Assembly (NCBI GenBank): GCA_946811185.2
Contig: OX328105.1
Coordinates: 51,088,845 to 51,152,844 of the forward strand
Reading direction: 5' to 3'
Length of the DNA: 64,000 nt
From: Hippopus hippopus
Taxonomy: Eukaryota; Mollusca; Bivalvia; Cardiida; Cardiidae
The notes below the pieces were generated by a model. The model did not search any database. It had not been told where the DNA came from and was given only the letters and a program-made list of their open reading frames with translations. Below, in pieces: positions 45,398 through 58,868 of the stretch. A program made the translations under genes and the position numbers. Position 1 is the stretch's first letter; each line of letters begins with the position of its first letter.

Positions 45398-45520
45398 CTA
45401 ACCCTGGCCGACTCGGCCGTGACCTTCACCCTTCAGGTTGGCACCACCACCGTCGTCATCATCGCCGAACTCAATCAAGATATCATCCATTAAAAGTTCC
45501 TCTTCCACGCTGAATTTAGT
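45398..45520 (-). CDS. Gene B exon 9
   Basis: As in gene A with Asn to Ile (DILIEF) and Asp to Gly in the acidic run. The TAG stop is conserved. Confidence 0.78.
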   Translation of the reverse strand, partial: TKFSVEEELLMDDILIEFGDDDDGGGANLKGEGHGRVGQG

Positions 45521-48500
45521 CTGGAACATTCGAAATGAAACGATACCAGGTGCAGGTCGTAATAAATGATGGTATCAGAAATAAGCAATCTTGGACATAT
45601 GAGCCATGTTCTGGGAAAAGGGCAATTAATTTAATGCCTCTCCATGATGCATTATATCAAGCAAGTCATCATATGGCTTGCAACACACGAAAAGGGGCAT
45701 ACTTGCTAAGTATCATGCATCTAGGAGATGCTTTAAACCACTTTTGCAAGAGTATGGTTCGCATAACTTTGAAATTTCATGCTCAGCTGAATTGGGGGGG
45801 CAAACAAAAGTTTTACAAGCACTAGCCCCCGCAACACTAACGCCCTTTAGGCTGGAACAGAAGTAGCAGACATAGTAGAACAAAGCTCGGGGTACGTATT
45901 CACCAACCATTCCTAATGCAGTTTCTGATTGGCTAAACTATTTGAGCCATCATCTATAAAAAGGGGGCTTAAAGTACCTTCAAAATAAGAATAAGATTAA
46001 AAATGTTCTTAGGAATGAGACTGGTAGGTAAATACGGAGCCAGAATGCATGACAGACCTAATTTATCATCAAAAAATCGTGCTAAGCAGTGAAAAGGTTA
46101 AGCCAGTAGTACTATTCTGAAATAGAGCAGTTTTGATCAGTAACTATGTATATCCTGTTGTTTTTGTGTCACTTACCACATTTGACTCGACTTTCTGTTC
46201 ATCTTTCTTCACTTTGTTCACGATTTCGTCCAGCACCTCTGTGACCTTGTCATACTTCTTTACCTGAACGATTCCATATAAAACCCTGTTAGAATTTGAG
46301 CCATGCTCTGGCAAAAGTGGAGTTTAATGCATCTCCGTGATGCATTGTACCAAACAAGTCATCGCAAAAATGTGGACCCATAAGATCCATTTTGTCTAAC
46401 AAGCGACTAAATCATCAAGAAGACTGGTCCTTGGCCATGCAGAAATTGACCCATAGCAAGAAGTTTCATACTTTTTGCAGATGCATTAAGCCCCATTTTC
46501 ACAGTGCATGTTTCATTTCTTTATTTCAATCATTGAATAATTCAAAAATATTGAATCATCTGAAAATTTGGAATGAACTTGTCGTATGGGATAAACTGCA
46601 ACAGAAGGTAAAGGGCCGTTTCGTCAACTATTTTAAGTTACGTTCTATTTCACAAGAACCTTCAGAATTTAGAGAGTTAACACGATCACTGATTGGCTAC
46701 ACCAGATGGCGCCAATGAATTTGAAACAAGAGCATTTATGCTGAGGAATAACTGAATGTCACCACAAAGAACATATCAATCAGTCAAATGACAAAAATAA
46801 CTTACTGAGGCGGAATCTTCTCCATTATCGTCCAATTTATATCCAGATGCGGAAGTATCCGCTTCTGGGCTAGGCACGTGACCGGAAGTGGCCATTTTCT
46901 TTGCCTTCTTTACCCTCCTTCTTAAAGCCCTTTCTCTCCTGGCCTCGGCACGAGCCATCTTGGTATTTAGTGTGTCCCTCTTCTCCTTGGTGTCTTCTTC
47001 ATCGATAATGTCTTGCATCAATTTCTTGTCGTCGTTGGTAAAAGTCGTCTGCAAAATAGTAAATATATATAATTGAGTAATGCTCTGTGAAAAGGGTCGT
47101 AACGCATCTGCAAAAAGTATCGACCTATGCTGATAGTTTGTACTCCACATGTCAAAGGACCTGTCTACCTCATGATTTAAGTGGTTGTTAAACAAAACTG
47201 ATTTTATGGCTCAAGAATTATGTGATGACTTACACGGTATAATGGATCACGGAGGGGCATGAAACCCCATTTTCCAAGTGTATGGCAGTCAGACATCTCT
47301 AATCTAGAAATTGATTAAGGATGCATTCGTCGGTTTACTTCGAAAACCTCGTAACTACAGCTTGTTACAAGCTGTAGTTACGAGGTTTTTGAAGTAAACC
47401 GACGCATTGCTTATTATCGCCGGTCCGAAAGAGATCTGTTTGAGCACTATTGTGCATATTCAGTAAGAAAATGAACATATGTCGCGACACAGCGAGATAG
47501 TATTAATGAATACATAGCGCCCGTAATGTAGACGAAGTTTTAAGTTAGCCATATCGAGAATGACGAATTAGAACTGATAGCCTAAATATACTTATTAGAC
47601 ACTGCATCGCAATGTAATATGCCTCCATTTGTTAAATTGGTTGCATTTCGTTGTACTTCATAAATGATGCCATTGATTTTTGTTGGCGTGTGATCCCGTT
47701 AGTAAGGACAATATTTCATTCAAAATGGTTGGTGAATAACTGGCCAACGAAGCACAACTTACAGTAGAACAGGTTGGGATGTCAGTAGTATCGGCATCAA
47801 CAGTGTCTGCTTTAGTAGCAACTGGAGCCTTGTCGTCAGACGTTTCTCTTGTTGCCAAACGTTTGGCTGTCTTGGACTTCCTTTCTAGAATCTTCTGTCT
47901 TCTCGCAATAGCCTCACTCATCTTGTTGTCTAGTTCGAGCTTCTGTTGCTGAAGGTCAGCCTCAGCTACAATATCCTCCATCATGCACTCCTCTTCCACG
48001 CTGTATTGTTGCTGAAGAAAAACAATTGATCTCTATATTAAAATTGGATTAATTAGTTACTACCAATAAGCAAATCTTGACGCAATGGGGGCTGCATATC
48101 TAAGTAGTGTTCTCTGCCTACGATAGTCAAAGAAATCCGAATTAGAACTTTATTTAGACTATAGTTGCCGTATACGGACCAAAAGTTAGATTTTGATCAA
48201 AGGACTGCATATGCCAAAAGCTGATTTTCGTATCCATTATAAATATTTGAGACTACACCTTTGAATTGCCCTAGATGTTTTGTCTCAACCAACCAGAAAG
48301 CTCATCAGGCATAGACGTTCTCAATCTTATATCCCAAAATTTTCTAAATTTGAAAGTAACACAATTTATGATTTGCTAAACCAAATGGCTTAGCCAATTA
48401 GAACTTGTGTTACTTTCAAATTCAGAAAGTTCTGGAGAATAAGACCAAGAACGTTTTTAAGAATGGTTGGTGAATACAGCCCCCTGGAACATTCTTACAC

Positions 48501-51500
48501 TGGAATCCTAAATATTGATTTTATCAAAGCAAGAAAAAAGAAATCGTACAGAGGTTGTAGGCTCTTCAGTCTTAACTTCAGCGGTGTCACTGGCGACTGG
48601 AGCCTCGTCTTCAACAGTCTCTCTTTTTGCCAGACGTTTGGCTTTTTTGGCCCTCTTTGCAAGAAGTCTCTCTCTCCTAGCAATGGCCTCGTTCATTTTA
48701 TTCTCCTGTTGCAGTTTCTGTTGTTTCAGATCATCTTCTGCTACAATGTCTGTCATCAGTTTTTCCTCTTCGGTAGTAAACTGTCCCTATTAAATAGAAA
48801 CATCAATATTATCTTTAGTATGTTACAGGTACAACATTCTGGCCCTGTCTAAATATTTTAGCGAAAGAGAAGTTGTGTTACTTTCAAATTCAGAAAATTC
48901 TAAAGAATAAGACCAACAATGTTTTTAAGAATGGTCGGTGCGTACAGACCCCTTGAACATTTTTACACTGGAATCCTAAAGTTGCTTCGATTTTCATCAA
49001 AGCAACGAAAAAATAAATAAATAAATAACATTAATTAAACTTACAGAAGTTGTGGGCTCTACAGTCTTTACTTCAGCGGTATCACTGGCGACTGGAGCCT
49101 CGTCTTCAACAGTTTCTCTTTTTGCCAGACGTTTAGCTTTTTTTGCCCTCTTTGCGAGAAGTCTCTCTCTTCTAGCTATGGCCTCATTCATTTTGTTTTC
49201 CTGTTGCAGTTTCTGTTGTTTCAGATCATCTTCTGTAACACTTGCTGTCATCAGTTGTTCCTCTTCCATAGTAAACTGTCCCTATTACATAGAAACGTCA
49301 ATATCATTTTTTAATATATGGCCTGCAACACAAGAAAAGGGGCATTCGGACATTTGCGTAAAGTGTCGTCTCGGATCAGCCTGCGCAGTCCGCGCAGGCT
49401 AATCCGAAACGACACTTTCCGTTTTTAGGTAACTTTCTGTTTTGCGCAAGCCTACTGTAGCACAAAATCTAATGTAGTCGTAAAGTGCCGTCTCGGATTA
49501 GCTTGCGCGGACTGCGCAGGCTGATCCGAGACGACAATTTACGCAAATGTCCGAATGCACCTTTTCGCGTGTTGCAAGCCATATACATGTACAAAATTCT
49601 GGTTCTATCTCTTTGAAAGAAGATATAAAGTTTGATTGGAGCTGTGCTCTGGGAAAACGGGGTTTAATGTATCTCTGTGGTACATGATACCTATCAAGTC
49701 ATCACATAATTAATTATGGATCTATAAAATCCATTATGTCTAGTAGCCAACTGAATCAAGAACTTTAATAGCAAAAGTTTTTGACCCAGATCAGCCTGCG
49801 CGGACTGAGCAGGTTGACATTGGTTGATACATATTGCAGATGCATAAAAACCCCTTTTCACAGAGCATGGTCCATTTTTAAAACTAAACAAGAACGTAAA
49901 CGAATCTTTTCACGCACGATTCTTGTCTGAAGAAATAAGATGAATCATACTAAATGTTTCAATAAGAAAAATGTCATCAAACCAATTGACAAAGGTATAT
50001 GAGATCGATTATTCAACAAAAGTAATGTGCTTTCGCTAGAAAGTCTGAAAAAATAAAAAGATCGTGACGCTACACCATTTTAATATCAGCCTGATCCAGG
50101 ATCAAAATATAGTATTATAATAATTAGCCCGAATCCTATCGATAATGAAAGCCAAAAATAGTCAGGGTGCGAAGCCCCAACGCAATCTCATTACAAAGAA
50201 AAAAGATTCTTCTTTAATTCTTATGCTGTAGTAGCAGCAGCAGCCATTTCAGGTGTATATGGCCATTGAAGTGTCTTTAAGCACGACGCAGTTTAAAACA
50301 AACAAAAAAAAAAAAAAGCCACAAGAAAATCACACCAAAGTGGCATTACCTTGTTTTCGGGAGCTGCTTCATCAGTAGAAGCCTTGTCAGGTGTCAATTG
50401 TCCTAGATTTCTCCTAAAGCACAATTCATTTACAACCAAAGAAAACATAACCAGCCCTAAAGAAACCACTAAAATATTAAATTACTTTATTTTCGGGAGC
50501 TGTATCGGTAGTACCAGCCTTGTCATGTACTGGAAGTGTATCAGCAGTACCAGCCATGTCAGATACCGGAAGTGTATAAGCAGCAGCAGAAAATTCAGGT
50601 TTGGGTTTCTTCTTTCTCTTCTTCAGCATTTCTTCCCGTCTTAATTCAGCCTGTTTTTGCTTATCAGCCAACTTTTGTCGGGCTTCCTCGATCTGATCTT
50701 TCTCCAAGATCTCCTCCATCATGGCTTCCTCTTCGACAGTGAAAACATTCTAAAATATATGGTAGCAAGGATATGGTCTGAGATATCGTTTAATCTTTTA
50801 TCACACATTTTTAAACGATCTTGAGATTTTCTTCTTTTCCCACGATGTTTTCTACCCATTTATCGAAGTACCCCCAATATTTCACCCACGTTTTCCTGCA
50901 AGTTATCTTTTCACCACATTTTTTTTTGAAAAGCCTTTTTTTTTTTTGTCACAGACATTAAAACTCGAGATGGTTTGGTACAGGGTTAAAAGGCAGTTTT
51001 TTTTTTTCTTTCTTTCTTTCTTTTACATCATTGTTTTATATTTATCTACCAAATCTTAATTCACGTGGATAATCATAATCTTTATCTATCAAGAGTGTCG
51101 TTTGCTGATTGGTCGGGTTCTAGGGAGGTAGGCCTACGTAAGTTGTCGTTTACAGAAATCTAAACATTGCGATCATGTTTGCATGATTAATTCACTGTAT
51201 GTACTCCACTATAAGACGCCCTAAAATTTGAAGTAAAATTTGACCGTGATAAAAGGGTTCGCGCCTTATTGCCAAGTCCACCTTAAAGTCGAGTATTTGC
51301 GGCGAATCCCTGCATGCAAATGAACCATAGTTTGGCAAAAGGGGGTTAAATGCATCTCTGTGATGCATTATACCAAGCAGGTCATCGCCTAAAGATCCAT
51401 AAAACCCATTTTGTCTAACAACAGGCTGAATAATGAGGTAGAATGGTTCTTGGATATGCAGAAAACTTACCGAAAGCAAAAAGTTTCGACACAGGTCAGC

Positions 51501-54500
51501 CTGCGCGGACTGCGCAGGCTGACCTGGGTCAATACTTTTTGCAGATGCATTAAGCCCCCCTTTTTCAAACAGTAAGACTCATATGTGTATCATAGAAGAC
51601 GGTAGTTCTGTCTTATCATTTACATCACATACCTCATTCTGATTTATCGTATTGTCCAGAGCAGCGCTGATACCTTTAATGACTTCATTCAGTTCTGGAT
51701 TGTAATCTCTAACTTTACTATCAGGTCCAATGACATATGCCACACTCTCTGGTACAACCTTCGGCTCTTCACCTGCAGTGTACATATGATATGGTGGTTC
51801 TGTTCTTTACCATAAGACAAAATGTTGGACTCGTCCATATTGATAACATTTGCAGAGAATCAATGAAATAAAGTCCAACTTATCAAGTTATAGGTGTTGT
51901 ATTTGAAAGAAGTGGAAAACGTTTCAGGTGGACCACACCTAACACAGATAGGGTGGGTTGTAGACAGACTGTTGGAGACGGGAAGAAACAGCCTATCAGG
52001 TTGACAAACCTAAAGACAGATAGGTAGAATGCGGGACATAAATACTGATGGGGACAGGTACAGATAGTCTTATAATTCAGCAAGCAAAGATAGATAAGCA
52101 GGTTGTGGACAGCCAGATGGAGACAGGCTTAGACAGTCTTACAAGTCCATAACCGAAGACAGACAAGAGGGATGTAGACAAACAGTTAGCGACAGGTGTA
52201 GACAGTCTGACAAGTCCAGAAGCAAAAACAGACAAGAAGGATATAGACAGACCGTTTCAGACACGTATCGACAGTCTGATAAGTCCAAAAGCAAAACCAG
52301 ACAAGAGGGATATAGACAGACAGTTTCAGACACGTATCGACAGCCTGACAAGTCCAGAAACTAAACAGACAAGAGGGATGTAGACAGACAGTTTCAGACA
52401 CCTATAGACAGTCTGACAAGTCCAGAAGCAAAAACAAATAAGAGGGATGTAGACAGAGAGTTTCAGACACGGATCGACAGTCTGACAAGTCCAGAAGCAA
52501 AAACAGACAAGAGGGATGTAGACAGAGAGTTTCAGACACGTATCGACAGTCTGACAAGTCCAGAAGCAAAAACAGATCAATGGGATGAGGACAGACAGGT
52601 GGAGACCGTTACGGACAAGCTGACAAGTCAACAAGCAAAATTAGATAAGTGGATTGTGGACAGAGAGATGGAGACAGGTATAGACAGTCAGACAAGTCAA
52701 TCACCAAAGTCAGATAAGTGGGATATGGACAGATAGATGGAAACAGGTATAGACAGTCCGACAAGTCAATAACCAAAGACAGATAAGTGGGATATGGACA
52801 GACAGATGGAAACAGGTACAGAGAGGCTGACAAGTCAATTACCAAAGACAGATAAGTGGGATATGGACAGACAGATGGAAACAGGTACAGAGAGGCTGAC
52901 AAGTCAATAACCAAAGACAGATAGGTGGGATATGGACAGACAGATGGAAACAGATACAGAGAGGCTGACAAGTCAATAACCAAAGACAGATAAGTGGAAT
53001 ATCGACAGACAGATGGAAACAGGTACAGAGAGGCTGACAAGTCAATAACCAAAGACAGATATGTGCGATATGGACAGACAGATGGAAACAGGTACAGACA
53101 AGCTGACAAGTCAATAACCAAAGACAGATAAGTGGGATGTGGACAGACAGATGGAAACAGGTACAAACATTTTGACAGGTTAAAAATACCAATGACAGAT
53201 AAGTGGGTTGTGAGCAGACAGATCGAGGCAAGTACAGACATATAATCAGGTTCACGCAACCAGAAGATATACAGTTGGGTTGTTGACAGACACCTTTACG
53301 ATAAAAAAGTAAATGGTACATGGAAATAGAATATACGATTAAGCTATCGAGTATACGATTAAGCTCGTATTAAGCTAGCAGATAAGTCATGTATGTGTCG
53401 TAGGCCAGATTAAATCTAGGCAGAACCGGAATCCTAGAATTAACCAACATTGACCAGCCCTGTGAGATAAGCACTGAACAACTGAATAAGTAAGTACTAA
53501 TTAAGGATTTGGTCAATTATATACGGGGAGTCATTCGACATCTATCAGTTTGGCATCACAATTGAAACACCACTAGTCTCGTAAAAATCATTGAGCATCT
53601 ATCTGGACGAGAGATCTTTTCTGCAATGCTGAAAGTCACTCCACTGGAGAAGAGGAAGCTGGGATTATTAGACTTCCTAAAGCTATGGTTGAAAACACAA
53701 AGTAGATTGACTGAACATTGTCCTTTACAGTATTCTGATGGATTGCTGGTCATGTCAGTACATGGTTGTTTCAGACAGTCCTGTATCTCTGATTTCAGAC
53801 ACAGCCCCTGGTGTGTTTGAGGGGATAGTTACGGCATTAGAGTCCATGAAACTGAAGAAATCCTTGTCTAACTTAAGTGCCTTAGCTGGAGGAGACTTTA
53901 TCTTGTCTTCAGTTGCAGACATGCTGACACTGGATGCCTTGTTGACGAGAGCTGTCTGCATCTTAGTTTTGGTTTACTGTATCACACCACATTAACTGGA
54001 ATCTGTGGTCCGAGGCAGCTGTACTCAAGTAGGGGACATCATATTTACAGTGGGATTTAGAGATGTCATCAATTTGTCGTTTTATGTTGTTAATACTTGC
54101 TATATTTGATGCTTTAAAACTAGTGTTATCGGCACAGTCAAACAGGACGAAACGTTTTCTTGATAAAACAGGTTTGTCGCTCATTCAAATGGAGATAGTA
54201 CAGAGCACAGTTCTTGCAGGAGTTTTCTGTCAAAGCCTGTAAGCTGTCGGACATCTCGTTAATTCGGTGTCTCTTTTTGGGTACCTAACATAGACCTGAT
54301 CATTCGGAGCCGAGAATTCCATCTTGTTGCAATAGCAGCTTGGAAGCGTCTCTCCCCTTCTAATATTCAAGACGCGTCGATAGAGGTCTTGACGGGGTTT
54401 CCAATGTTGGAGGCCTTCAGCATTCTGTATGTGCTGACTAGTATCTTTCAGACCTTCTGTATCTACCAGTTGAAGACTGTGCAAGCAAAGGGGACTGAAG

Positions 54501-57500
54501 GTTGGCAGGAAAATAGTGACGATATAGGGGACTCTGCACTCATGAAATATGATATTCGTAAATTGGTCGGACTGATGTAGAGAAGGTGCGATACTGTTAA
54601 AGATGACCATAAATCTAGTCGTCCATCATTATCAGTCGCAGACAAAAATCATCACGGATGTAGAGCAGCATGTAAAAAAAGATCGCCGAGATACTATGAG
54701 GAAATTAGCTGACACATTTAGTTTGATTTTGACTGACAATCTTGGAATGTCGCGTATTTGCACGTAGTGGGTATCTCAACTATTGACGCCCGAGCCATAG
54801 ATGGTTAGGGTCGAAATCTGTTAAGAAATTTCAGAACGCGTTAGGGTAGAGGGGTCAAACTTTACTAATCGTATTGTAACAGGCGATGAAACACTGGTAT
54901 ACTTTAACGAGACTGAATTTAAACAGCAAAGCAGTGTATAAAAACGTTCAATATCGCCTTCCGCCGTAAAGCCAAACTTTTTAAGTCAGTTGGTAAAGGC
55001 ATCATGTTTTTCTGTTCTCCTATTTTCTTCTTTATTGTGTTGTATCGATACATACTAAAGTGAATGCTGAGTTTTATGCCCACATTATTCAAATAAATAT
55101 AGAAACACCAGCCCCTACAATACAGTCCTGGCCCCTTGTGATCTCTGGCTAGTTCCTGTTTCAAAAGATTCTCTATGTGGTGCTAAAATTATCGATAGGT
55201 ATTAAGACAGACAATGAGCAAGGCAGACACAACAGCTGTAGAGAAGCAGATGTACAAATACAGAGGTTTGTGGAAAGAGACTTGAAAATACAGAGGCTTG
55301 TGGACGGACATGCGTTTGAATAACGACTGAGAGACAGTAGAAAGGTAGACAGCCAGACTGAGTCGCTTGTAGAGAGACAGTAGACTGTATTGTAAATGGA
55401 ACTGACAGATCTATGGACAAACTAAGAGACGTGCAGATAGAAAGTCATACTTGTAGAGAAGCGGACAAATAGAAAGATAGTCTTAAAGATGTGTAGACAG
55501 TCAGATAGACAAGCTTGTTAGGAAAAAGATTTGTAGAGAGAAAAACAGATGGACAGGCTTGTAGAAAGACAGACTGACAGATAGACAGACAGACCTTAAG
55601 ATATACAAACTGACAGACTTGTGGATAGCCGGACAGACAGACAGACTTGTAGAGAGGGCAGGCAGACAGATGGTCAGGCTTGCAGAGGGACAGAGTGGCG
55701 GATGGACAGACTTGAAGATAAAAAAACCGATAGACAGATGAGTGGACAGACAGCCTGACCTGTACAGACGCAGACAAGTAAACAGGCTTGAAAAGAGATA
55801 GAGAGACTGACAGTTAGACAGTCGGATGGAAGACAGATGACAGACCTACTAGAGACAGACTGGTTGATATAGACAGACTTGTAGAGAAAAATACGTACAT
55901 AAAGATATATAGTATTTTTCGATAGACAAGTTTAAAAACATGCTTTAACAGAAACAGACAGGATAAACGACTTACAGCTTAAAGACAAAGGGACATACTT
56001 GTAGAGAGACAGAATCAAAGTTAGACAGTCTTTTAAAGACACGCAGACAGACAGTTTGTAGAAAAATATACAGACAGACAGTCACACACACACACAGACA
56101 TACAGACAGACAGTTTTGCATAAAAATGTAAAGACTATAGACTGGTTTGTAAAGAGGAAGAGAAAGATGCATGGACAAACTTATAGAGAATCCGACAGAC
56201 AAACGTTTCTGGAAGGTAGACGGGTCAATCGAGACAAAGACAGTTTGATTGAAAGACAGACAGATTGACAAACAGCATGTAAGACAGAAATTATGAAGAT
56301 TGTTTCAAAGAAGCAGATAGACTGTCAAGTAAAAACATGCATACAGCCAGAATTGTAGAGACGGACAAATAGATGAAAATTCTTGTACAAAGACAGGCAC
56401 ACAGACACACAGACATACAGACACAAAGACAGACTCACAGAAATACAGAAACAAAGATAGATACACATACATAAAGACACAGAGACAGACATACTGACAT
56501 ACAGACACAAAAACTGACATACTGACATACAGACACAAAGACAGACATACAGACACACAGACACAGACATACAGACACAAAGACAGATACACAGACATAC
56601 AAACAAAAAGACAGACACACAGACATACAGACACAAAAACATACAGACAAAAAGACAGACACACAGACATACAGACACAAAGACAGATACACAGACATAC
56701 AGACACGAAGACATATACACAGACATACAGAGTCACACAGACATACAGATAAAAAGACAGACACGAAGACAGATACACAGACACAAAGACAGAAATACAG
56801 ACACAAAGACAGATATACAGACAAAAAGACGGACACACAGACATACAGACACACAGACATACAGACACAAAGACAGATACACAGACATACAGACACACAG
56901 ACATACAGACACAAAGACAGATACACAGACATACAGACACAAAGACAGATACACAGACATACAGACACAAAGCCAGACACAGACATACAGACACACAGAC
57001 ACAAAGACAGATACACAGACATACAGAAACAAAGACAGATACACAGACATACAGACAGATACACAGACAGAGAATCAGAAACACAGAAAAAAAATCTAAA
57101 AGAAAGACCGAGTGACAGATTTGCTTGTAGCGAGACAAAAAGATGCCACACAGACAGACAGACGCACAGACACACAGACAGATACACAGACATACAGACA
57201 CAAAGACATATACACAGACGTACAGACACACAGACAAACAGACAGACACACAGACAATCAGACACAAAGACAGACAAACATAAAGACATACAGACACACA
57301 GACACAAAGACAGACACACAGACACAATGACACACACACAGACATACAGACACAAAAACACACGGACACACAGGCACAAAACCAGACACACAAACATACA
57401 AACACAAAGACAGACACACACACATACAGACACAGACAGACAGACACACATATACAGACACGAAGACAGATATACAGACACAAAGACAGACATACAGACA

Positions 57501-58747
57501 CAGACAGACAGACACACACATACAGACACAAAGACAGATACACAGACACAAAGACAGACATACAGACACAAAGACAGATACACAGACATACAGACACACA
57601 AAGCCAGACACAGACACAAAGACAGATACACAGACAGAGAATCAGAAACACAGAAAAAAAATCTAAAAGAGAGACTGAATGACAGATTTGCTTGTAGCGA
57701 GACAAACAGACATATAGATAGCTAAGTAGGTACACTTATAATTATACAGCGGAGGCTGGCAGACAGGTAGGTAGAGAGATAGAGACAGAGGGGGGTGACA
57801 GACAGACAGATGGGCAGGCAGGTAGGCAGGCAAATAGGCTTGTTTAGAAGCAGACTAATATTGAGAGTTTAAGAGGATATACTGTACATGTTAGCAAACC
57901 GAAACGGCCTCAACAAAGGCATTGAAGTAGAAAGACACTTGTAGAAAGGCTCAGATCCTTTGCTTTACTAAATTTTGTTTTTCAATACCGTTTCCTCTTC
58001 CCTTCTCACTCCCTCTCATACTCATTCTGCCTCTCTATACATTTAATCTATTAAGCGGTTCAACTCTTTTTCAGACGACAATAACTGCTGACGACAAATA
58101 ACTTGTGACCAAAATATTTGGAATGGTCTATGGAAGTGTAGAAAACATTGTGGGTAAAATGCTTGTAAAAAGCTTCTGAGAACCATGAAGAATCAAATCC
58201 CCAAGCAGCTGTATAATTCATATATAAGACATGCTCTATAAAAAGGGGTTTAATATATCTGCAAAAAGTAGGCTATGGACCCATGTCAGTGTTGTGACAT
58301 GAACATATAACAGTCAGCCGGCGCAGTCTGGGCAGGCTGACACTGTCAACACTTTTTGCCATTGGTAAAATTTTCTGGGTGTCTAAGGACCATTCTACTT
58401 AATGATATAGTTGATTGTTAGACAAAATGGATTTTAAGGATCAATAATTATGTGATAACTTGCTTGGTATCATGCATCAGGGAGATGCATTCAACCCCAC
58501 TCTCCAAGAGCGCCGCTAGTATGCATACTGACGAAAATTTCTACGTACCATTTATTCTTAATTCCCTCTCCATTTTAGCTTCTCCCTTTGACAAATGTCT
58601 TTGTGTTTGGTTGGAGCCATTACTGAGAACAACATGTATTTGTTCCGTATCGGCAGCAAAATCTGGGTGAACACGAGTGGTTCGTCTGCTGCGTCGCCCT
58701 CTTCGTCGGTGACCCCCGCGCTTCTGACAGGGTAAGCAATTTCCCAT
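45398..58747 (-). CDS. Gene B: second tandem copy of gene A
   Basis: Exons 58747-58549, 51772-51633, 50749-50486, 49281-49045, 48786-48550, 48011-47763, 47048-46806, 46263-46177 and 45520-45398. Exon lengths and phases are the same as in gene A and 592 residues are predicted, with no frameshift or stop. By eye the coding sequences differ at 14 bases: 12 change amino acids (two in exon 3, two in exon 4, five in exon 7, one in exon 8, two in exon 9) and two are silent. Exons 1, 2, 5 and 6 are identical. Intact structure in both copies argues that both genes are functional or were duplicated very recently. Confidence 0.8.
45601..45761. mobile_element. MITE family alpha, intron 8 of gene B
   Basis: Counterpart of 16630-16790. 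Confidence 0.6.
45892..46037. mobile_element. MITE family epsilon, intron 8 of gene B
   Basis: Counterpart of 16921-17066. Confidence 0.65.
46177..46263 (-). CDS. Gene B exon 8
   Basis: As in gene A with one Asn to Tyr change (VKKYDK). Confidence 0.74.
46298..46511. mobile_element. MITE family alpha, intron 7 of gene B
   Basis: Counterpart of 17327-17540. Confidence 0.75.
46806..47048 (-). CDS. Gene B exon 7 (module 5)
   Basis: Same length as in gene A with five replacements: Lys to Asn (TFTND), Gln to Glu (DEEDT), and Pro, Gly, Phe to Ala, Asp, Ser in the linker (PEADTSAS). Confidence 0.8.
47078..47284. mobile_element. MITE family alpha, intron 6 of gene B
   Basis: Counterpart of 18107-18313. 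Confidence 0.65.
47321..47409. repeat. Long hairpin in intron 6 of gene B
   Basis: Counterpart of 18351-18439. Confidence 0.8.
47763..48011 (-). CDS. Gene B exon 6 (module 4)
   Basis: Exon identical to gene A, with the same TTCTTCAG acceptor and GTAAGT donor. Confidence 0.8.
48312..48476. mobile_element. MITE family epsilon, intron 5 of gene B
   Basis: Counterpart of 19341-19504. Confidence 0.7.
48550..48786 (-). CDS. Gene B exon 5 (module 3)
   Basis: Exon identical to gene A. The donor reads TCT|GTACGA, which is again atypical. Confidence 0.77.
49045..49281 (-). CDS. Gene B exon 4 (module 2)
   Basis: As in gene A with Ile to Ser at exon residue 14 (MTASV), Gly to Asp in the tail (VEDEAP) and one silent Ala change. 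Confidence 0.8.
49317..49585. mobile_element. Fold-back MITE family beta, intron 3 of gene B
   Basis: Counterpart of 20345-20613. Confidence 0.85.
49639..49873. mobile_element. MITE family alpha, intron 3 of gene B
   Basis: Counterpart of 20667-20901. Confidence 0.75.
50221..50274 (-). other. Candidate alternative terminal exon, gene B
   Basis: Same 18-codon segment ending TAA as in gene A. Its T-rich tract length differs. Confidence 0.33.
50350..50402 (-). other. Cryptic exon-like segment, gene B
   Basis: Same [17 protein letters not shown] segment and AAG|GTAATG donor as at 21381-21433. Confidence 0.33.
50486..50749 (-). CDS. Gene B exon 3 (module 1)
   Basis: As in gene A, but Ile2 of the exon is Val, an Ala near the end is Thr (TTDTAPENK), and the last codon is AAA, so the donor is AAA|GTAATT rather than AAG|GTAATT. 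Confidence 0.78.
51194..51305. mobile_element. Small TIR element, intron 2 of gene B
   Basis: Counterpart of 22222-22333. Confidence 0.58.
51324..51571. mobile_element. MITE family alpha, intron 2 of gene B
   Basis: Counterpart of 22351-22598. Confidence 0.75.
51633..51772 (-). CDS. Gene B exon 2
   Basis: Identical to gene A exon 2, with the same CTGCAG acceptor and GAG|GTATGT donor. It completes the Gly codon of exon 1. Confidence 0.8.
51950..53260. repeat. 69-bp minisatellite, intron 1 of gene B
   Basis: Same array with one additional 69-bp unit in the second subfamily compared with unit 1. Confidence 0.9.
53548..54498 (-). other. Unidentified ORF remnant, unit 2 copy
   Basis: Counterpart of 24510-25460 with the same open stretches (54490-54230, 54184-53963, 53961-53755) and only a few replacements. 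Confidence 0.3.
54591..55199 (+). pseudogene. Decayed mariner-family transposase, unit 2 copy
   Basis: Copy of the remnant at 25553-26160 with the same stops and the same loss of the second catalytic Asp, plus one extra A near 54648 that shifts the frame. It therefore died before the segmental duplication. Confidence 0.85.
55200..56375. repeat. Degenerate GACA satellite, intron 1 of gene B
   Basis: Counterpart of 26160-27357, about 20 bases shorter through small deletions near 55.28 and 55.72 kb. Confidence 0.8.
56376..57840. repeat. Homogeneous GACA satellite, intron 1 of gene B
   Basis: Unit 3 counterpart of 1-1441. Internal gains and losses of GACA words relative to the other units show active slippage or unequal exchange. 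Confidence 0.9.
58229..58515. mobile_element. MITE family alpha, intron 1 of gene B
   Basis: Counterpart of 1821-2107. Confidence 0.7.
58549..58747 (-). CDS. Gene B exon 1
   Basis: Identical to gene A exon 1: MGNCLPC start, Arg-rich segment, and donor AATG|GTACGT leaving one base of a split Gly codon. Confidence 0.8.
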
Positions 58748-58868
58748 ATCAGACAAATATAGAATTGAAAAGATTGACTAAAATTATCGCAACTGTAAGA
58801 AGTTGATAAATTTCGTCTGCGTTTACGTCGTAACGACATGAAATGCGCTTAGAAACGCCGCGCCGTGG

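Larger units (their letters stand above)
27358..56375. repeat. Tandem segmental unit 2
   Basis: Second copy, about 29.0 kb and head-to-tail with unit 1. It is about 1.6 kb longer. The excess is a 1.05-kb tandem duplication at 37.5-39.2 kb, about 0.53 kb more of the 40-bp minisatellite (39950-42240), one extra 69-bp unit near 53.0 kb and small microsatellite changes. It carries promoter and exon 1 of gene A (29525-29723) and exons 2-9 of gene B. Confidence 0.95.
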
